From Marsupella aquatica (Eukaryota; Marchantiophyta): a DNA stretch of 64,000 nucleotides. This document shows positions 13,201 to 25,291 of this stretch, one piece after another (within the stretch, counting starts at the first letter, position 1; the number at the start of each line of letters is the position of its first letter). The stretch lies in assembly GCA_973895155.1 (NCBI GenBank), contig OZ316893.1, forward strand, positions 27,466,001-27,530,000. The letters run 5' to 3'. The position numbers and the translations under genes were made by a program. A model generated the notes under the pieces. The model did not search any database, was not told the origin of the DNA, and saw only the letters and a list, made by a program, of their open reading frames with translations.

Positions 13201-14441
13201 AAGTGAAAAAGTGCTTTATTTTGACCTCCCCAAACCTAGTGGAACGTGACAGAAGACTCGACCACCATCGCTGGATCCCGTTTGACACAGCAAGTGACAT
13301 TTGGACAACACCATGCAAGAAATGTTATGTCAGCCCATGTACAATGCCAGCACAGATTTCTCACTTTCATCTGGTATGGCACCCCATGTATTGTGCCTGC
13401 TGACGCCACTCGCCCCTCATTTTGAGCTAAACTGTAGCCGCTTACTAAACAGAGAGTTTCTGAAAAATTTCGATCTTGACCTGTTTGTATGATTTTTCTG
13501 ATCCACTGGCTTCAGTGCTATTTCCTTAGGCTTCTCTGGAAATTACAGGATGCTTGACTTAATACTGTCTGCCATATAACTGGTCTACAATGCATAAAAT
13601 ATTACATTATCTTCGTATTGTAATTCAAGAAAAGGAGAAAACTGCAGTTGCAAGTAAATCATCAGTGTGAGAGTCAGCACTCCTCACGCACCTGGGAACT
13701 CATCATAGTACGGAGGCCTTCCACTGCCTCTACAATATGTGTCTAAGTCTTAGTGCGCTTTGCTTGATCTCCTATTCAACTTTCGAGGAATCGGGTGAGG
13801 TTCAATGTCAGGCTATCACTGAAACCATCACTTACAAAATGTCTGAATTTCAGACCTCTTCGAGAAATCGCACCCGGTTCTTTGTGTACACCTTGTAGTG
13901 AGAAACGTTTATAGTGCAAATGGGTTTGCCAGCATTGGCCACAATATCAGAATCCACACACGAACATGACCATTTCGTAACTAATCGTTCTATTGAATGA
14001 CATTGATGGGTTCTCACTTCTGTGGAGAATTTTGGATGCAAGGAGGACAAGTCTGAAAATCCCAAGTTTGGTGCAAACTGCCTCTCTCAAGTTCATTGCA
14101 TAAGGGTGCTGCCAAACTCGGGCATAACGATGCCCTCATTACTCGCGCTCGTTGAAAATCTGTCATTTGATCAACCAAAACAGTCGCCACACCACATAAA
14201 GTAGTCAGGTTGCTTTCTGCAACCTTGACTGCATCACCCCTCTAGTTAACGCAGAGAGAAGGAAACGACCCTGGTTGAAGACTATCACATGAACCACTAA
14301 AACTACTGTGGTGAGTAAAGCACATTGTTTGTTGTAATATGCTAACACACTGAGAAACAAATGGTTTGTATCTTTCATCTCTTGCGAATTATCACGAAGA
14401 CATCACTTACAGCTCGCCATGTTCTATCGCCATCCGCAGAG
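10293..14441. other. Intergenic, minor repeats only
   Basis: No coding domain is recognisable. The stretch holds a tandem 11-bp unit (ATTTCAATTGT, 3.3 copies, 11143-11178); a region at about 11225-11330 with a tRNA-like B-box (GGTCAAACCTC) that could be a SINE relic, not certain; and a C-rich run at 11741-11822 (CCCCACCCCCACCCGACCCC) with G-quadruplex potential on the minus strand. The last several hundred bases are probably the 3' UTR and downstream region of the minus-strand gene that ends at 14442. Confidence 0.45.
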
Positions 14442-15735
14442 CTACCGTTTGTATTTTGCAACTTCACCGTCGTTGGCAAACATGCCCATCAATCTTCCGG
14501 CTGAACATTGGTAGGCAAACATGAAGCCTCCCATCAACCCAATAATTCCAGCAGTGTACATGGAGGGGCCCCTAATGTGCACGCTCCCACCTGATAACAC
14601 ACAGGTTGTTCAGGGAGGTCAGAGACTACCCATCGTCCATATGCTAAAGTTTTGGCACAATCAACAAAGCATTCTTTCTACCACATTTTCCGCTCTTGCA
14701 AATTTATTTTCTACACTTCCAGACGTAAAAAAAGGTTTACAAAAGCAGATCCTGTGCCAAGCAAACAATCTAGGGATTGTCTAATACTTACAAACGGAAT
14801 CATGCCTACTTTAGGAAGACCGTCACGGGTTGTAGTAACACAGATCAAAAGCTTGTTCTAAATGACGCTCGTCTATCTGTATCCTGGAAACTATAAACGG
14901 AAACTGAGAAAGTATGTCGAGAATCGACGCTTCTGAGAGCCATAATTCATGTCAATCAAATGAACCAGTCCTTTTCATTTTCTCCTGATATGTTACTCGC
15001 TGTGGTAGAAGGACAGAAGAAAGACTAATAGAAACTCGCAAGTGCAGAGAGCCCTAACGCTGTGTTGAAATAATGGCAGCATTTCCCCAAATAACATGGA
15101 TTCCAATCGTCGAGAAAATGTTGACAAGACTCACATTGGACAAAGCCTCAGCAAACTAGGTCAAATTTCACAAGTTTTGTCAGTTCGATGTCTCGCGTAT
15201 TTGACAAATTTGCAGATCTCGCAATTTGGAGGTTTGCTTAATTGAAAGCAGGCTATCTCTTCGAAACGCCTATCTACCTTAAATGTCCTTCCCTAATATC
15301 ATCCGTATTTTCCCCAGTTGGGAGCTCAGTAACGACTGCAAGGCGGTCCAGGGACAAACCTCCGTTGCGAAGGAAATTAGGGCTAAAACGGAAGACCCAG
15401 GAAAGACAACCACAAGATGCCCCGGGCGATGAACTCAGAAAATTAGGGTAAGAAGTGAAGGCAAGGAAAGGCAATTGCTTATTCTTCAGCCATTCGCGGA
15501 TCTGGTGAACGCCCAGACAGACCGACCGAAAACAACAACTTCAGAATCAGTAAGGAGGAGGAGGAGGAGGAGGAGGAGGAGAACAATGACCTGCAAGATA
15601 GCCGACTGGGAGAGAACCGGCAGTGAGGGCAGTGATTTTGAGGTAATCGGAGACGTTGAAGTTGCCGATGGTGGTGCTGACGGAAGGGTTGCGATCGATG
15701 ACAGGAAACTTCGGTTCGTCCAGTAAGATCCCCAT
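14442..15735 (-). CDS. Plant-type mitochondrial complex I small subunit (P1-like)
   Basis: Exon 1 is 15735-15591 and exon 2 is 14590-14442, split by a 1,000-bp intron (phase 1, GCAG|GTCATT ... TATCAG|GTGGG); the product is 97 residues. Exon 1 encodes PKFPVIDRNPSVSTTIGNFN then SDYLKITALTAGSLPVGYLAG; exon 2 encodes IRGPSMYTAGIIGLMGGFMF, AYQCSAGRLMGMF and NDGEVAKYKR before the stop. From memory this matches the plant complex I subunit typified by Arabidopsis At1g67350: short, with two hydrophobic segments in the inner-membrane arm. The PVIDRNPS, IRGPSM, GGFM-AYQ-SAGRLMG and NDGEVA-YKR blocks all agree. There is no ATG further upstream in frame. Exon 2 is easily missed because it is only 149 bases. 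Confidence 0.8.
15554..15582. repeat. (GGA)n microsatellite
   Basis: Nine to ten GGA triplets sit 9 bases inside the intron of the complex I-like gene, right after its 5' splice site. On the sense strand it is a TCC/CCT tract. Confidence 0.9.
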
Positions 15736-18130
15736 TTTCTTCTCCTCCTTCTCGGCACGATCACAGCACCGATAAACAACGTCTGCCAATTCTCGTGCTC
15801 GCTTTCAATCGCTTGCTTGCCCTCTCCCTCACCATACACTCTGTTTCTGTAAAATGCTTCGTTGGTAGATCTCCTACTTCTCCAGTCTCGAGGAGTCTCT
15901 TCTCCATGATGGTACCACGGTTCCCTTTGCCCTCACCCTCACTTCCACTCACCCTCACTTCCACAGGAGATCTTCATCTCTTGTTCCTTAGTTGGCTTTT
16001 GGTTTGGGGACCCCTTGGTTTGTTTTTCTTGGGGCCCTTTTTCCTCTTTTCTTCCCTTTCATTGGGTTGCTTTGGCTTTGGGATCCATCATGTCTCCCCG
16101 TTAGGCATTTTCTGCCCTTGGGAGCTGTGATGTTTAGCTCTTGTCACTTTTATCAGTGAAGTTTAATGACCTCGTTGAATCCAAACATCATTTTGGCACT
16201 CAGCTTTTTTTCCCTCGGTGGCTTGCCAGGATAGATGAGTTACACTCACTCGGCTTCCCTCACAGAGTCGTTCCAATTTACACTTGGTGTACCAGTCTCC
16301 CTGAGCCCCCTTTATACCCTCTCAGCGGCCTTGCCCCGTGACATCTACAACTCTCATGTTTGTATTTTCTCTGATTGCCCTTGTTTTCCGTGCGGCTTGG
16401 TAATAACTAACAGGGTGTTTCAAAGCTTCAAATTTGATGAACCTTAACGTAGTAGTTAAGGTTACTGACAGAAACAGATATGGACTTACAAATTCGTAGT
16501 CCATAATTTTGTCACAAAGATTGGTCGTATGCCATGATCTGTAAAGTACTGAAACAAAAAATTCAAAAACTGTTACTTATCTAATCCTGTAAACAGTTAT
16601 GACCATCTGTTTATAGCCAAAGTCATCATCAGCAACTTTGGAGCTTTGAGTCGCCCTAATGTTTCAATATCAATTAACTCCCTCCCATGGATGATCAACG
16701 TGTTTCAAGATCAAAATGCCCAAGGGCTTGCTAATAAACTAATGTCACATGTCACTTGACAAGGGCCCTGAGCTAGCTGAATTAATTCGCTGGTCCACTC
16801 AATCACCTTCCACTTCAGACATGGGTGAGTTAATTTCTGACATTGACATCAACTAGGCAGGGGGCCTTAAATATCTAAGTGACGTTGACTTAAGGCCCCA
16901 TAAAGGTCTTTTACCATATGTCACCCAAAGCTTAGTTTTGGAGTAAAGAATACTTGGTTCTTCAAGGAGGAGAGGAGGAACTAACTCACATGGTATTTTC
17001 TGGGTTGAGCCACACATTCAACACTTACTCAAATTAGCCTGTGATTGGAGTAGTTATTTTCTTGGTTAAGCAACTTCTGGGCACATTAAATGGTTACCCA
17101 TTTTTAGCTGCAGTACGTGGTTCCAACCGGGTTGACCCTAAACTGTTATTGGTAATAATATCAACTAAGCTAAAACACATTACAGGAACTCTTATAAGAA
17201 TAAGGCACACAAAAGCAGTAGAGGGATCCTAAGTAGCTAGTTTGTAAAAAAAGTACGGACCATCATGTAAATATGTTTTGGCAGGTTCCCGTCCAGGGCA
17301 TAATCCCATCAAGCATACACCACTCCGTCATCCAATTGAAAATATCCAATCATCTCTCAGGCAGCCAACTTGACTATCTTGCTGCCTCATGTGTGTGAGG
17401 GAGTGTATGCACCGACTGTAAGGGTACCCATTTAGTTCTCCAAATTCTTACAACCTTGTTCTTCCTTTCCATGGGCTCCCGAATGACTATTTGAGCTCAA
17501 ATTTGCTATGGCTTATGATTTCAAGAGTGCTTCGTATTGAAGATAGAGTCACTATTATTGAAGATAATTAGAGTCAGAGATCAGTACGTGGTGTTGAAAC
17601 GTTCTATACTCCACCCAAAATGCTGGTTACATTTGGTTATAGGATTAATTAATTTGGTCAACAAACCGGTCCAATTCTTTTATCTTGGTCCAATAGAATT
17701 GGAACTATTTTGGTCCAATTGCACACGAATTGGACCATCTGTGGTAGTAGCATTGCTTTTTCTTAGTGCCGATCTTATCGTCAGCTATATTATCTGCTGA
17801 CTTATCAGTACGTTAGTTCACCCTTAAGTTGTAGTTTGTCATTTTGTTTGCTTACTCCTACTGAATGTCACTGGTCGCTACAATGTTATGGTATCAAAGC
17901 CACATCTCAGGTGCTGCATGGGCAGGCCACCTTTTAAGTGAACTAGCAAAGGAGGTCAATACAATTCAGTAAAGTGCTAGAAATTTCATGCTATCAAAGC
18001 CACGTCTCAGGTGCTGCATGGGCATTCCTCGCGGGACCTAAACACTTCGAGCACTCTGTCAAATGAGGGGTCCGTAACGCACACTGAGCAAAGGACCTAC
18101 ATCGTGCAGTCTTTGTTTTGGCGATCGATC
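15736..18130. other. Intergenic with retroelement debris
   Basis: The first part should contain the promoter of the minus-strand complex I-like gene. A diverged copy of the dispersed GCTTTGGCTTTGGGATCC repeat lies at about 15985-16170. At 17885-17910 a Copia-style primer-binding word (TGGTATCAAAGCC) follows a CTACA end. The same 30-base block (ATCAAAGCCACRTCTCAGGT then GCTGCATGGGC) recurs at about 17993-18023. These are probably tails of decayed Copia copies. No gene is recognised. Confidence 0.45.
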
Positions 18131-18955
18131 TTCAACAACAATTTTAGTGGACCTATTCCCTTGAGTTCCGTTAACTAAAATATCAGCAGATCATACGCTC
18201 TGATCAGCTCTCTTTGGTTTCAAATTAACTGCCTCACCCGAGACGTAGTCGATCTCGTCTTTGGGTGTCCTTTCTCTGTTTTTGGCACGACGCAGGACTT
18301 GCGATTACAAAATAAACTCTTTACAAGAGACTTCTCAAGAATCGCAAATTTTTCTGTTCCACGTACTTCTAATGCGCTAGACCTCAGCAACAACAATACC
18401 TGATGGAGTAAGTCAGGAGCCATTTCTCACCCAATGAGTGCTACGCTGGAGAGACTAAATTCTAACCCGGCCTGTGTTGAAGTCTTGGATCGGAGGGAAA
18501 AAAGAATCGGGAACGTTGAAGTCGTGGATCGAAGGGAAAAAAGATTCATGAACGTGTGTTCCTACTGCATGCGTTGCTAATACGTCTCAGATCACCGTTT
18601 TGGGGGGATATGTTGGGGCATTTTTCAACAGCTGAGTTTGTCATCCCTTCAGCTTAGCTTTAGAAGATCTCTAATAATGCGATACGCGGACCTGTCCCAA
18701 AGGTAGCTATACGTATGCTCCATCTCTACAAGTTCTTGCTCTCTCAAACAAAAATTTATCAGGTCTTCCTACTATACCACCAAACACTAGCTTCCTCAAT
18801 CCAAACATGATTTCGTTGGACTTCGTGGTCTTCGATCCCTTAGATCCGTGTCCTGAAGTTTCTGAGCGGGTGTACAATCGTGGGTCTTGTTGGTCATCAT
18901 TGGAGTCTCTCTAACAACGGTTATGGGATGTAGTTTCCTGAAGATGGAGGAATGA
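18131..18955 (+). pseudogene. LRR receptor-kinase fragment, heavily decayed
   Basis: Scattered but recognisable pieces in changing frames: NNNFSGPIPLSSVN (18133-18175), NALDLSNNN (about 18370-18400), NNAIRGPVPKVA (about 18675-18710), LQVLALSNKNLSGLPTIPP (about 18725-18785) and a hydrophobic segment LLVIIGVSLTTVMG (about 18885-18935). This order (leucine-rich repeats, linker, membrane segment) is that of the relic at 1-1624 on the same strand, but no kinase domain follows. Stops and frameshifts separate every piece. Confidence 0.65.
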
Positions 18956-19662
18956 ATTATTTTCGCTTTCCCAATGCGAATCTATACGTAAGCCAAATTT
19001 CAAAAGCATGTTTCCACCAGAGTATAGAAAGTTGATCACAAAAGTCAGTAGCCACTTAGTAATGAAATCTACTACCAATATGGCCATGAACATGCAACCG
19101 AGCATGCAACATAGGAAATACGCACTGAATTTAAAATGGAGTTCCAAGGACATGCAAGCTATTTCAAGAAGGCTTGGATACCAGACAAGTGAGTCTATTT
19201 TCAAATATAATGGGCTCAATTCCACGTTTGAATTGCCACCTCCGAATATCCACAGTTCACTTCTGTTCCTTCCCGCTTACTGGAATCTTTGGAAGAAAGA
19301 GCTCTACTCAAGTCAGTCTTGGCATGATGAGACAAGAACAGCCTTCTATACAAAACATTGGGCTTGCAATTCTAGAAGCTCCTAGTCTACTACTCCAACT
19401 GCACCTTGCCCCGGTGCCCAGTTTGTCAATCATTTTGAAAGGATCGAAGCTACGACTTCTGTGCCAAGGTCGTAGTCAATGCAGCAACCTCGTCCCAAAC
19501 AACTGACTGAAGTTTTCGGCTGGTCTCCCAGAGCCTCAAAATTAATGCTCCGATTTAGCTCTCAATAAGCCAGATCATACCTGCCGTACCGGGACATGGT
19601 TTGGAGAAAGTGCACTGAACTGAATCCAGAACTCAAACACAACTCAACCTCCAAGAATGCTC
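18956..19662. other. No gene recognised
   Basis: An open frame at 19008-19385 has no recognisable domain and no similarity I can see to the flanking relics. The region lies between the LRR fragment and the 3' end of the F-box/kelch pseudogene. Confidence 0.4.
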
Positions 19663-20202
19663 TCAAAGCTCAATGTGATGCATGAAAATTTCGGGGAAAG
19701 CCTCTACTTCTCTCCAAATTGGAAAGGTACAGTGCAGTTCAAGTGCTTTCTGCCACCGGTACCTGATGGCTTCGATTTCACTACCGAACCCTTCACTTCG
19801 AAGTAGACAAAATCCGTTGATATGACCAGCCCCTCTGGTCCACCAAGCCACGACAACTAACAATTCATCCTCCACTTCCAAAACGTCAAGCGGCTCGACT
19901 ATGATCGAGTCAATTGGTCCCACAGAAGAAAATATGCATGAATGCATATGTGACCATAAATTTTTATCAGCATTGTAGACTTCTATGCGATGGCTCCCCA
20001 CACCACTCATCAGATGGAGTTTTCCGTGTGCCGTGAAAAACAACGGGTTTGGACTTGTCCAGGAACTGATTCTCTCATTCCTCCACTGATCCCTGGTGGG
20101 ATTGTAAATGTCGAAAAATTCCTCGCGATTGGGATCGAGTTGGCCGTAATCATCTTCAGGAACTGGAACCCCTTTCAAGATGTCTCTGGTCATCCAAAAC
20201 TC

Positions 20203-20462
20203 TGTTAAGTTTACGACGTTCATCCGGTGTACATACGCCACTTGCTGTTCCTTTGTCTGTTCCCCCTTCGCCTAGGTGTTATCTGGGGGGCCTGTATATG
20301 TGTGATTACCGTTAGATTTAGGGTTAATCTTACTTACGGTCCGATTAGTATTCACTGTGCGGTGCATTCTCTCGCCGACCACTCTCTTAAGGACCAATTC
20401 ACTGTTCATTCTGTATTCTTGCTGAGTAAAAACAAGGGAAGCTGCGCTCGTCAGTTTCTTCA
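20203..20462 (+). repeat. Copia 5' LTR
   Basis: 260 bp, TG...CA ends; nearly identical to 25902-26161 (differences seen at ATTACC/ATTCCC, GCGGTGC/GCGGTAC and GTTCATT/GTGCATT). Confidence 0.97.
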
Positions 20463-20474
20463 TGGTATCAGAGC
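20463..20474 (+). other. Copia primer-binding site
   Basis: TGGTATCAGAGC immediately follows the 5' LTR, complementary to the 3' end of initiator methionine tRNA, as in most plant Copia elements. Confidence 0.9.
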
Positions 20475-20535
20475 CCAGACTGCCAGAGCACGATCGTGGT
20501 GAGAATCTCCCAGCGTTACTCGCGTGCTGAGCAGA

Positions 20536-23500
20536 ATGGCTGGCGGCCCACAGCGATCATCACAGAGCAGCGGCTCCCAAGCTGCCTCACCAGGCAGCAG
20601 CACACAGCAAGCATCGCCAAGCACTGGACCTCCTGCAACTCAGAATGTCCACTACGAGTTTGACAAAGGCCTCGTCTATGCAGACAAGGACAAGCTCGAT
20701 GGCAGTAAGAATTTCATCGGGTGGTCCTTCAAGGTGGAGCGACAGTTCCGCAAGGATAAAGTGTGGTTCGAGCTGGTCAGTCCAGACCCCACGAAGCCAA
20801 TGCAACTCACGCCAGAGCAAATCGAAGAAAAGAAGGAAAGAGCAATCTACATCTTCTCTCAGACGGTCAAGGATCACATCTTCCCTATCGTGAAGAAGTA
20901 CATTGACGATCCTGCCAAGATATGGCTGCAGCTGAAATCGCGCTTTGAATCCGTGGCCATGGGTAAGCAGCTCATCCTCAGGGATAAACTGCCTAAGATG
21001 CACATGTCCGAAGGGAGCAATGTTGAGGAATACATTCGTGAGATTGACAACTTGGTGATGTAGCTAGGTGACATCAATTTCGTTATAGAAGATAAGGAAC
21101 TAATCCGCACCACTCTCAAAGGATTACCTGCGAGCTGGAAGCCATTTATCATGTCGTTTGGTACCTTGCTGCATCAGTTCCCGACACTGTCATTCTCAGA
21201 CCTTATTGGTCACCTTGAGGCCGAAGAAATGCAACGGGCTTTACAGAGCAACGACACCGAAGAAGCACTGATGACTAGCTACAACACCCAACGTGGTGGC
21301 CCTTTTCGTGGACGTGGCAGAGGCAGAAACAACTATCGTGGACGGGGACGAAGCGCACCTTCAGCCAGGAAGACCGAAGCCTGCAATTTCTGTGGGCATA
21401 CTGGTCACTGGGAAGGGGAATGCCTCGAGAAGATTGAGAGCCAAATCAAGGGCCTACAAATCAAGCATGCGGACATTAAGAAGGGCATGCACCATGCAAA
21501 CGTGGCTGAGACGATGGAACCTGAAGAATGTGAGTCTGACAGCGATCCCAACAGAAGCATCTTAGAAGTTAATCTCACAGAATTCAAAGCTAGTCAAGAT
21601 TGGCTAGTTGACTCAGGTGCTAGTACTCATATAACTGGGAACAAGAGTACTCTTAGTCACGTTGTTCCATACGCATCCACCTCCAATGTAACTACTGCCT
21701 CTGGTGCACGCATTCCAGTTGCTGGAAGAGGCAGCACTAAGTTCAATGGAAATAACGTGGTCAAAAAGGTTTTGTACGTGCCTGGGATGACTCGCAATCT
21801 CTTGTCGGTTGGTCAGTTGGCTGATGAAGGCCACAATGTATTATTTAATTCCCGTCATTGCTACGTGTTGGATAAAGAAGATCCTAATAAGATCTTTCTG
21901 AGGGCAACAAGGGATAGACACAATAGTCTATACCGACTAGACTCGTCTATTCAGGGCAATGCCAAGCTATGCTCTGAAATACACATTTCATTAGTAGATA
22001 GCACGGACGAGCATGCCAGCAGTCCTCCATCCAACACACCTACGAGCAATGCTGACAGTGAGACACAAAGCGATGTGTCACCCCTTGAGATATGGCACCA
22101 AAGGCTCAGTCACGTAAACTTCCGCAGAGTTTACAACATGTCTTCAAACAAGTTGGTTGAAGGTCTGCCCAAGCTGCCATTGGAGGATCATGTCTGTGAT
22201 ACATGCATCATGGGGAAACAACATCGAGAGTGCATACCCAAGAAATCTGCCAACAGGTCAAAACCACTGCAATTGGTTCATACGGATCTTTGTGGCCCCT
22301 TGGTTGTTTCATCTCTTTCTAAAGCAAAATATTTGCTTACATTCACGGATGATTTCTCTCGCTACACATGGGTGTATTTCCTGAAAGCCAAAAGTGAAAC
22401 CTTCTTAAAGTTCAAAGACTTTAAAGCTATGGTCGAAAATGAATTCGACAGCAAAATTCAATGTGTTCGATCAGATCGAGGAGGTGAATACTTGTCCAAC
22501 AAATTCTGCCAATTTTGTGACAGACAGGGGATCAAGAGGCAACTCACAGCGGCTCGCACACCTCAGCAAAATGGAGTAGCAGAAAGGAAAAACCGAACAC
22601 TACTCGAAGCAGCACGCAGCGCCCACATTGCAAGTGGAGCTCCCACGTTCCTATGGGATGAGCTCATTCAATCAGCCACATATGTGCTCAACAGGTGGGA
22701 CACTTCCTCTTTGACCTCCTCCACACCTTTCCAACAATTATACAATGCCAAGCCTGACCTGTCTAGTCGAAGAATTATTGGATGCCTGGCGTACGTTCAT
22801 GTTCCTAGTGAACTGAGACATAAGTTGTCAGCAAAGTCCATTCGGACTGCATTAGTGGGATATGACAAGAAATCGAAAGCATACAGGTGCTATGATCCTA
22901 TCAAAAGAAAAATCTACATCAGTCGTGATGTTGTGTTCAATGAGTTAAAGATGTTTGACTTCAACATCAAACCATCTCAAGCCTCTGCAGAATTACCATT
23001 GATTTCACCGGCTCAGTCCATTTATATCTCTCCTGCAACACAGGAACAAAATTCCTACTCTGCATCCGAACCTGCATCTCCCGACTCTGTGCCTGTAGAT
23101 CCTAGTAATAGTACTAACTCCAACTTAGAGCCACTTAGCCAGTCGAATCTTCTCTTGAGGTTGAGCCCGCACCAGCTGACTCTACCCCTACGAGCACATT
23201 ACCATTGCCATCCCCAATTCGCAGGCAGTCATCTCGTGCTAGGGAACTCCCAGTTCGTCTACGCCAAGATTACGTGTTGGATTTTCGACCCAACAACCCT
23301 GATGTCTGCCTAGTCGAGACTACCGACCCTGTGAATGAAAACATCACATTCCAGCAAGCATGTTTGGACCCTCAGTGGAATGCAGCTATGAAAGAAGAAT
23401 TTGATTCTCTGATCAAAAATGAGACATGGGTCCTCACTGCACTCCCACCAGGAAAGAGGGCCATCTCTGCTAGGTGGCTGTACAGGGCGAAGCCAGAGGT

Positions 23501-25291
23501 AAACCCCACTCGCACTCTCGGGGGTTTCACTTCCACAAAAATGGCATATCACGTGCGACGAAGTATAGGGTCATTTTATTGGTTCGAAGGGAAGACTTAA
23601 GAATTTTCTGAGAAGAAAAATATGGTCTTTTAAATCCAATTTTGAGACTTATAAGAACATTAGGGTCCTTATAACCAAATTTTTGGAATATTCCAAGAAT
23701 ATTCCAATTTTATAGGGGTTGAAAAAATAAAAAAATTTCTTACATTTTAGGGGGTCCGAGGCCTAAAAACGTCACAGGTGATGGGGAGACATCCATATAG
23801 TGAGACCCCCGAGCTCGCACTCGACTGAAAGCTCGCCTGGTGGCTCGTGGTATTGAACAGCGCTTTGGAGTTGATTTTGAGGACACTTTCGCACCGGTTG
23901 TCAAGTGGTCAACCATTAGACTGGTTATTGCACTCGCTGTAGCTCTTGGCTGGTCTATCAGCCAAATGGATGTCATCACGGCTTTCTTGAACGGCAAGCT
24001 CAAGGAACTAATCTACATGGTGCAACCACCAGGATTTGAGGTCCCAGGATCCGAAGACCTTGTGTGCCAGCTAAATCGATCCATCTATGGCTTAAAGCAG
24101 TCCTCGCGTGCATGGTATGAGGAAGTTGATCGGTTCCTTCGCTCAAAAGGGTGGACCCGGAGCACTGCTGATCATAATTTGTACTTCATCAACGAAGGAG
24201 GGAAAATTGTTCTTCTTCTTCTTTTCGTTGATGACCTACTCATCACTAGCAATGACGATGCCAAAATTGATGAGGTCAAAGCACAACTCAGCCAACAGTA
24301 CAAAATGAAGGATCTGGGCAAAGTCACCAGGTATTTGGGAATAGATTTTGTAGATGTGGCCGATGGAATGTTCATCCATCAACGTGACTACTGCCAAAGC
24401 TTCCTGGAGGAATTCGAAATGCAAGACTACAAAGGAGGAGCGACTCCTCTACCCGAAGGATTTGATGTATCGGCTGATATGCTATCACCTGGCGTGGATG
24501 CCACTCACTATTGCAAGTTAGTTGGCAAGTTGATCTACTTAACTAACACCAGACCGGATTTGGCGTATGCGGTGGGGATTCTCAGCAGATTTATGTCATC
24601 TCCACAACAAAAACACATGGATGCTGCAAGGCACGTTCTCAGATACATCAAATCCACCATTGATTTTGGCTTACTCTTCCAGAGAACTGGAACTTTGTCT
24701 CTCTCAGGCTACACTGACTCAGACCATGCTGCGTGCAAAGACACTCGAAGATCCATTGGGGCCTATGTGTTCCAATTTGCTGGGGGCACTGTTACTTGGG
24801 CGAGCAAACGAGAAGCAACGGTCTCACAGAGTACAACTGAAGCTGAGTACAGAGCCCTATCGGAAGGAGCTCGAGAAGCTGTCTTCCTTAGGCGTCTGCT
24901 CTCAGAGTTGAGCTTCATCCCAGAAATTCGGGTGGCATTGAATTGCCAAAATCAGGAGGTGATTTCAAATCTGTCGGTGGCCAGTCAACCCACCTTGCAA
25001 GATGCTCATCTAAACTTACATTGCGACAACCAAGGCTCAATTAATTTGGCGAAGAACCCCATCTTCCATGCTCGGACCAAGCACATCGAACTCCAGCACC
25101 ATTACATCAGGGAAAGAGTCCTGGAAGGAGAAGTGACGCTTAAGTACATTCCAACTGCAGAGCAACCTGCAGATATCCTTACAAAATCCCTTCCAAGATG
25201 GAAGTTTGAGAAACATCGTGAATTCCTTGGCATGAAGTCCCTACGCGACATTCTACCTACCCTGGGTAACGCAGCTACTCGGGATGCGTAG
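20536..25291 (+). pseudogene. Copia gag-pol polyprotein, broken
   Basis: Gag starts at ATG 20536. A zinc knuckle CNFCGHTGHWEGEC lies at about 21382-21425, protease WLVDSGASTHITG at about 21601, integrase zinc region and core (HQRLSHVN, HTDLCGPL, DDFSRYTWVYF, RSDRGGEYLS, TPQQNGVAERKNR) at 22090-22600, reverse transcriptase from about 23370 (DPQWNAAMKEEFDSL; LLFVDDLLITSND at about 24215) and RNase H (YTDSDHAACKDTRRS; HCDNQGSINLAKN) up to 25291. Three lesions are visible: an in-frame TAG at 21061-21063, a 1-nt frameshift near 23142 between integrase and reverse transcriptase, and the MITE at 23517-23813. Removing the MITE and one TSD copy restores the frame exactly (PEVNPTRTRLKARL). Confidence 0.95.
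23517..23813. mobile_element. MITE (297 bp) inside the Copia reverse transcriptase
   Basis: Flanked by the perfect 8-bp duplication CTCGCACT (23509-23516 and 23814-23821). Termini are inverted: CTCGGGGGTTTCACTTCC on the left and, reverse-complemented, CTCGGGGGTCTCACTATA on the right. The interior is AT-rich and non-coding. The 8-bp TSD points to a hAT-like or P-like transposase acting in trans; the terminal sequence is not one I recognise. A second, diverged member is at 43331-43609. Confidence 0.9.

Noticed and set aside
15486-15839. 117-codon minus-strand frame overlapping the complex I-like exon 1
   Set aside because: It is a shadow frame through the (GGA)n tract; the other frame carries the conserved subunit sequence.
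23690-23712. Heat-shock element in the MITE (GGAATATTCCAAGAATATTCC)
   Set aside because: The spacing between TTC and GAA blocks is 3, not 2, so it does not meet the element rule; it is a simple AT-rich palindrome pair.
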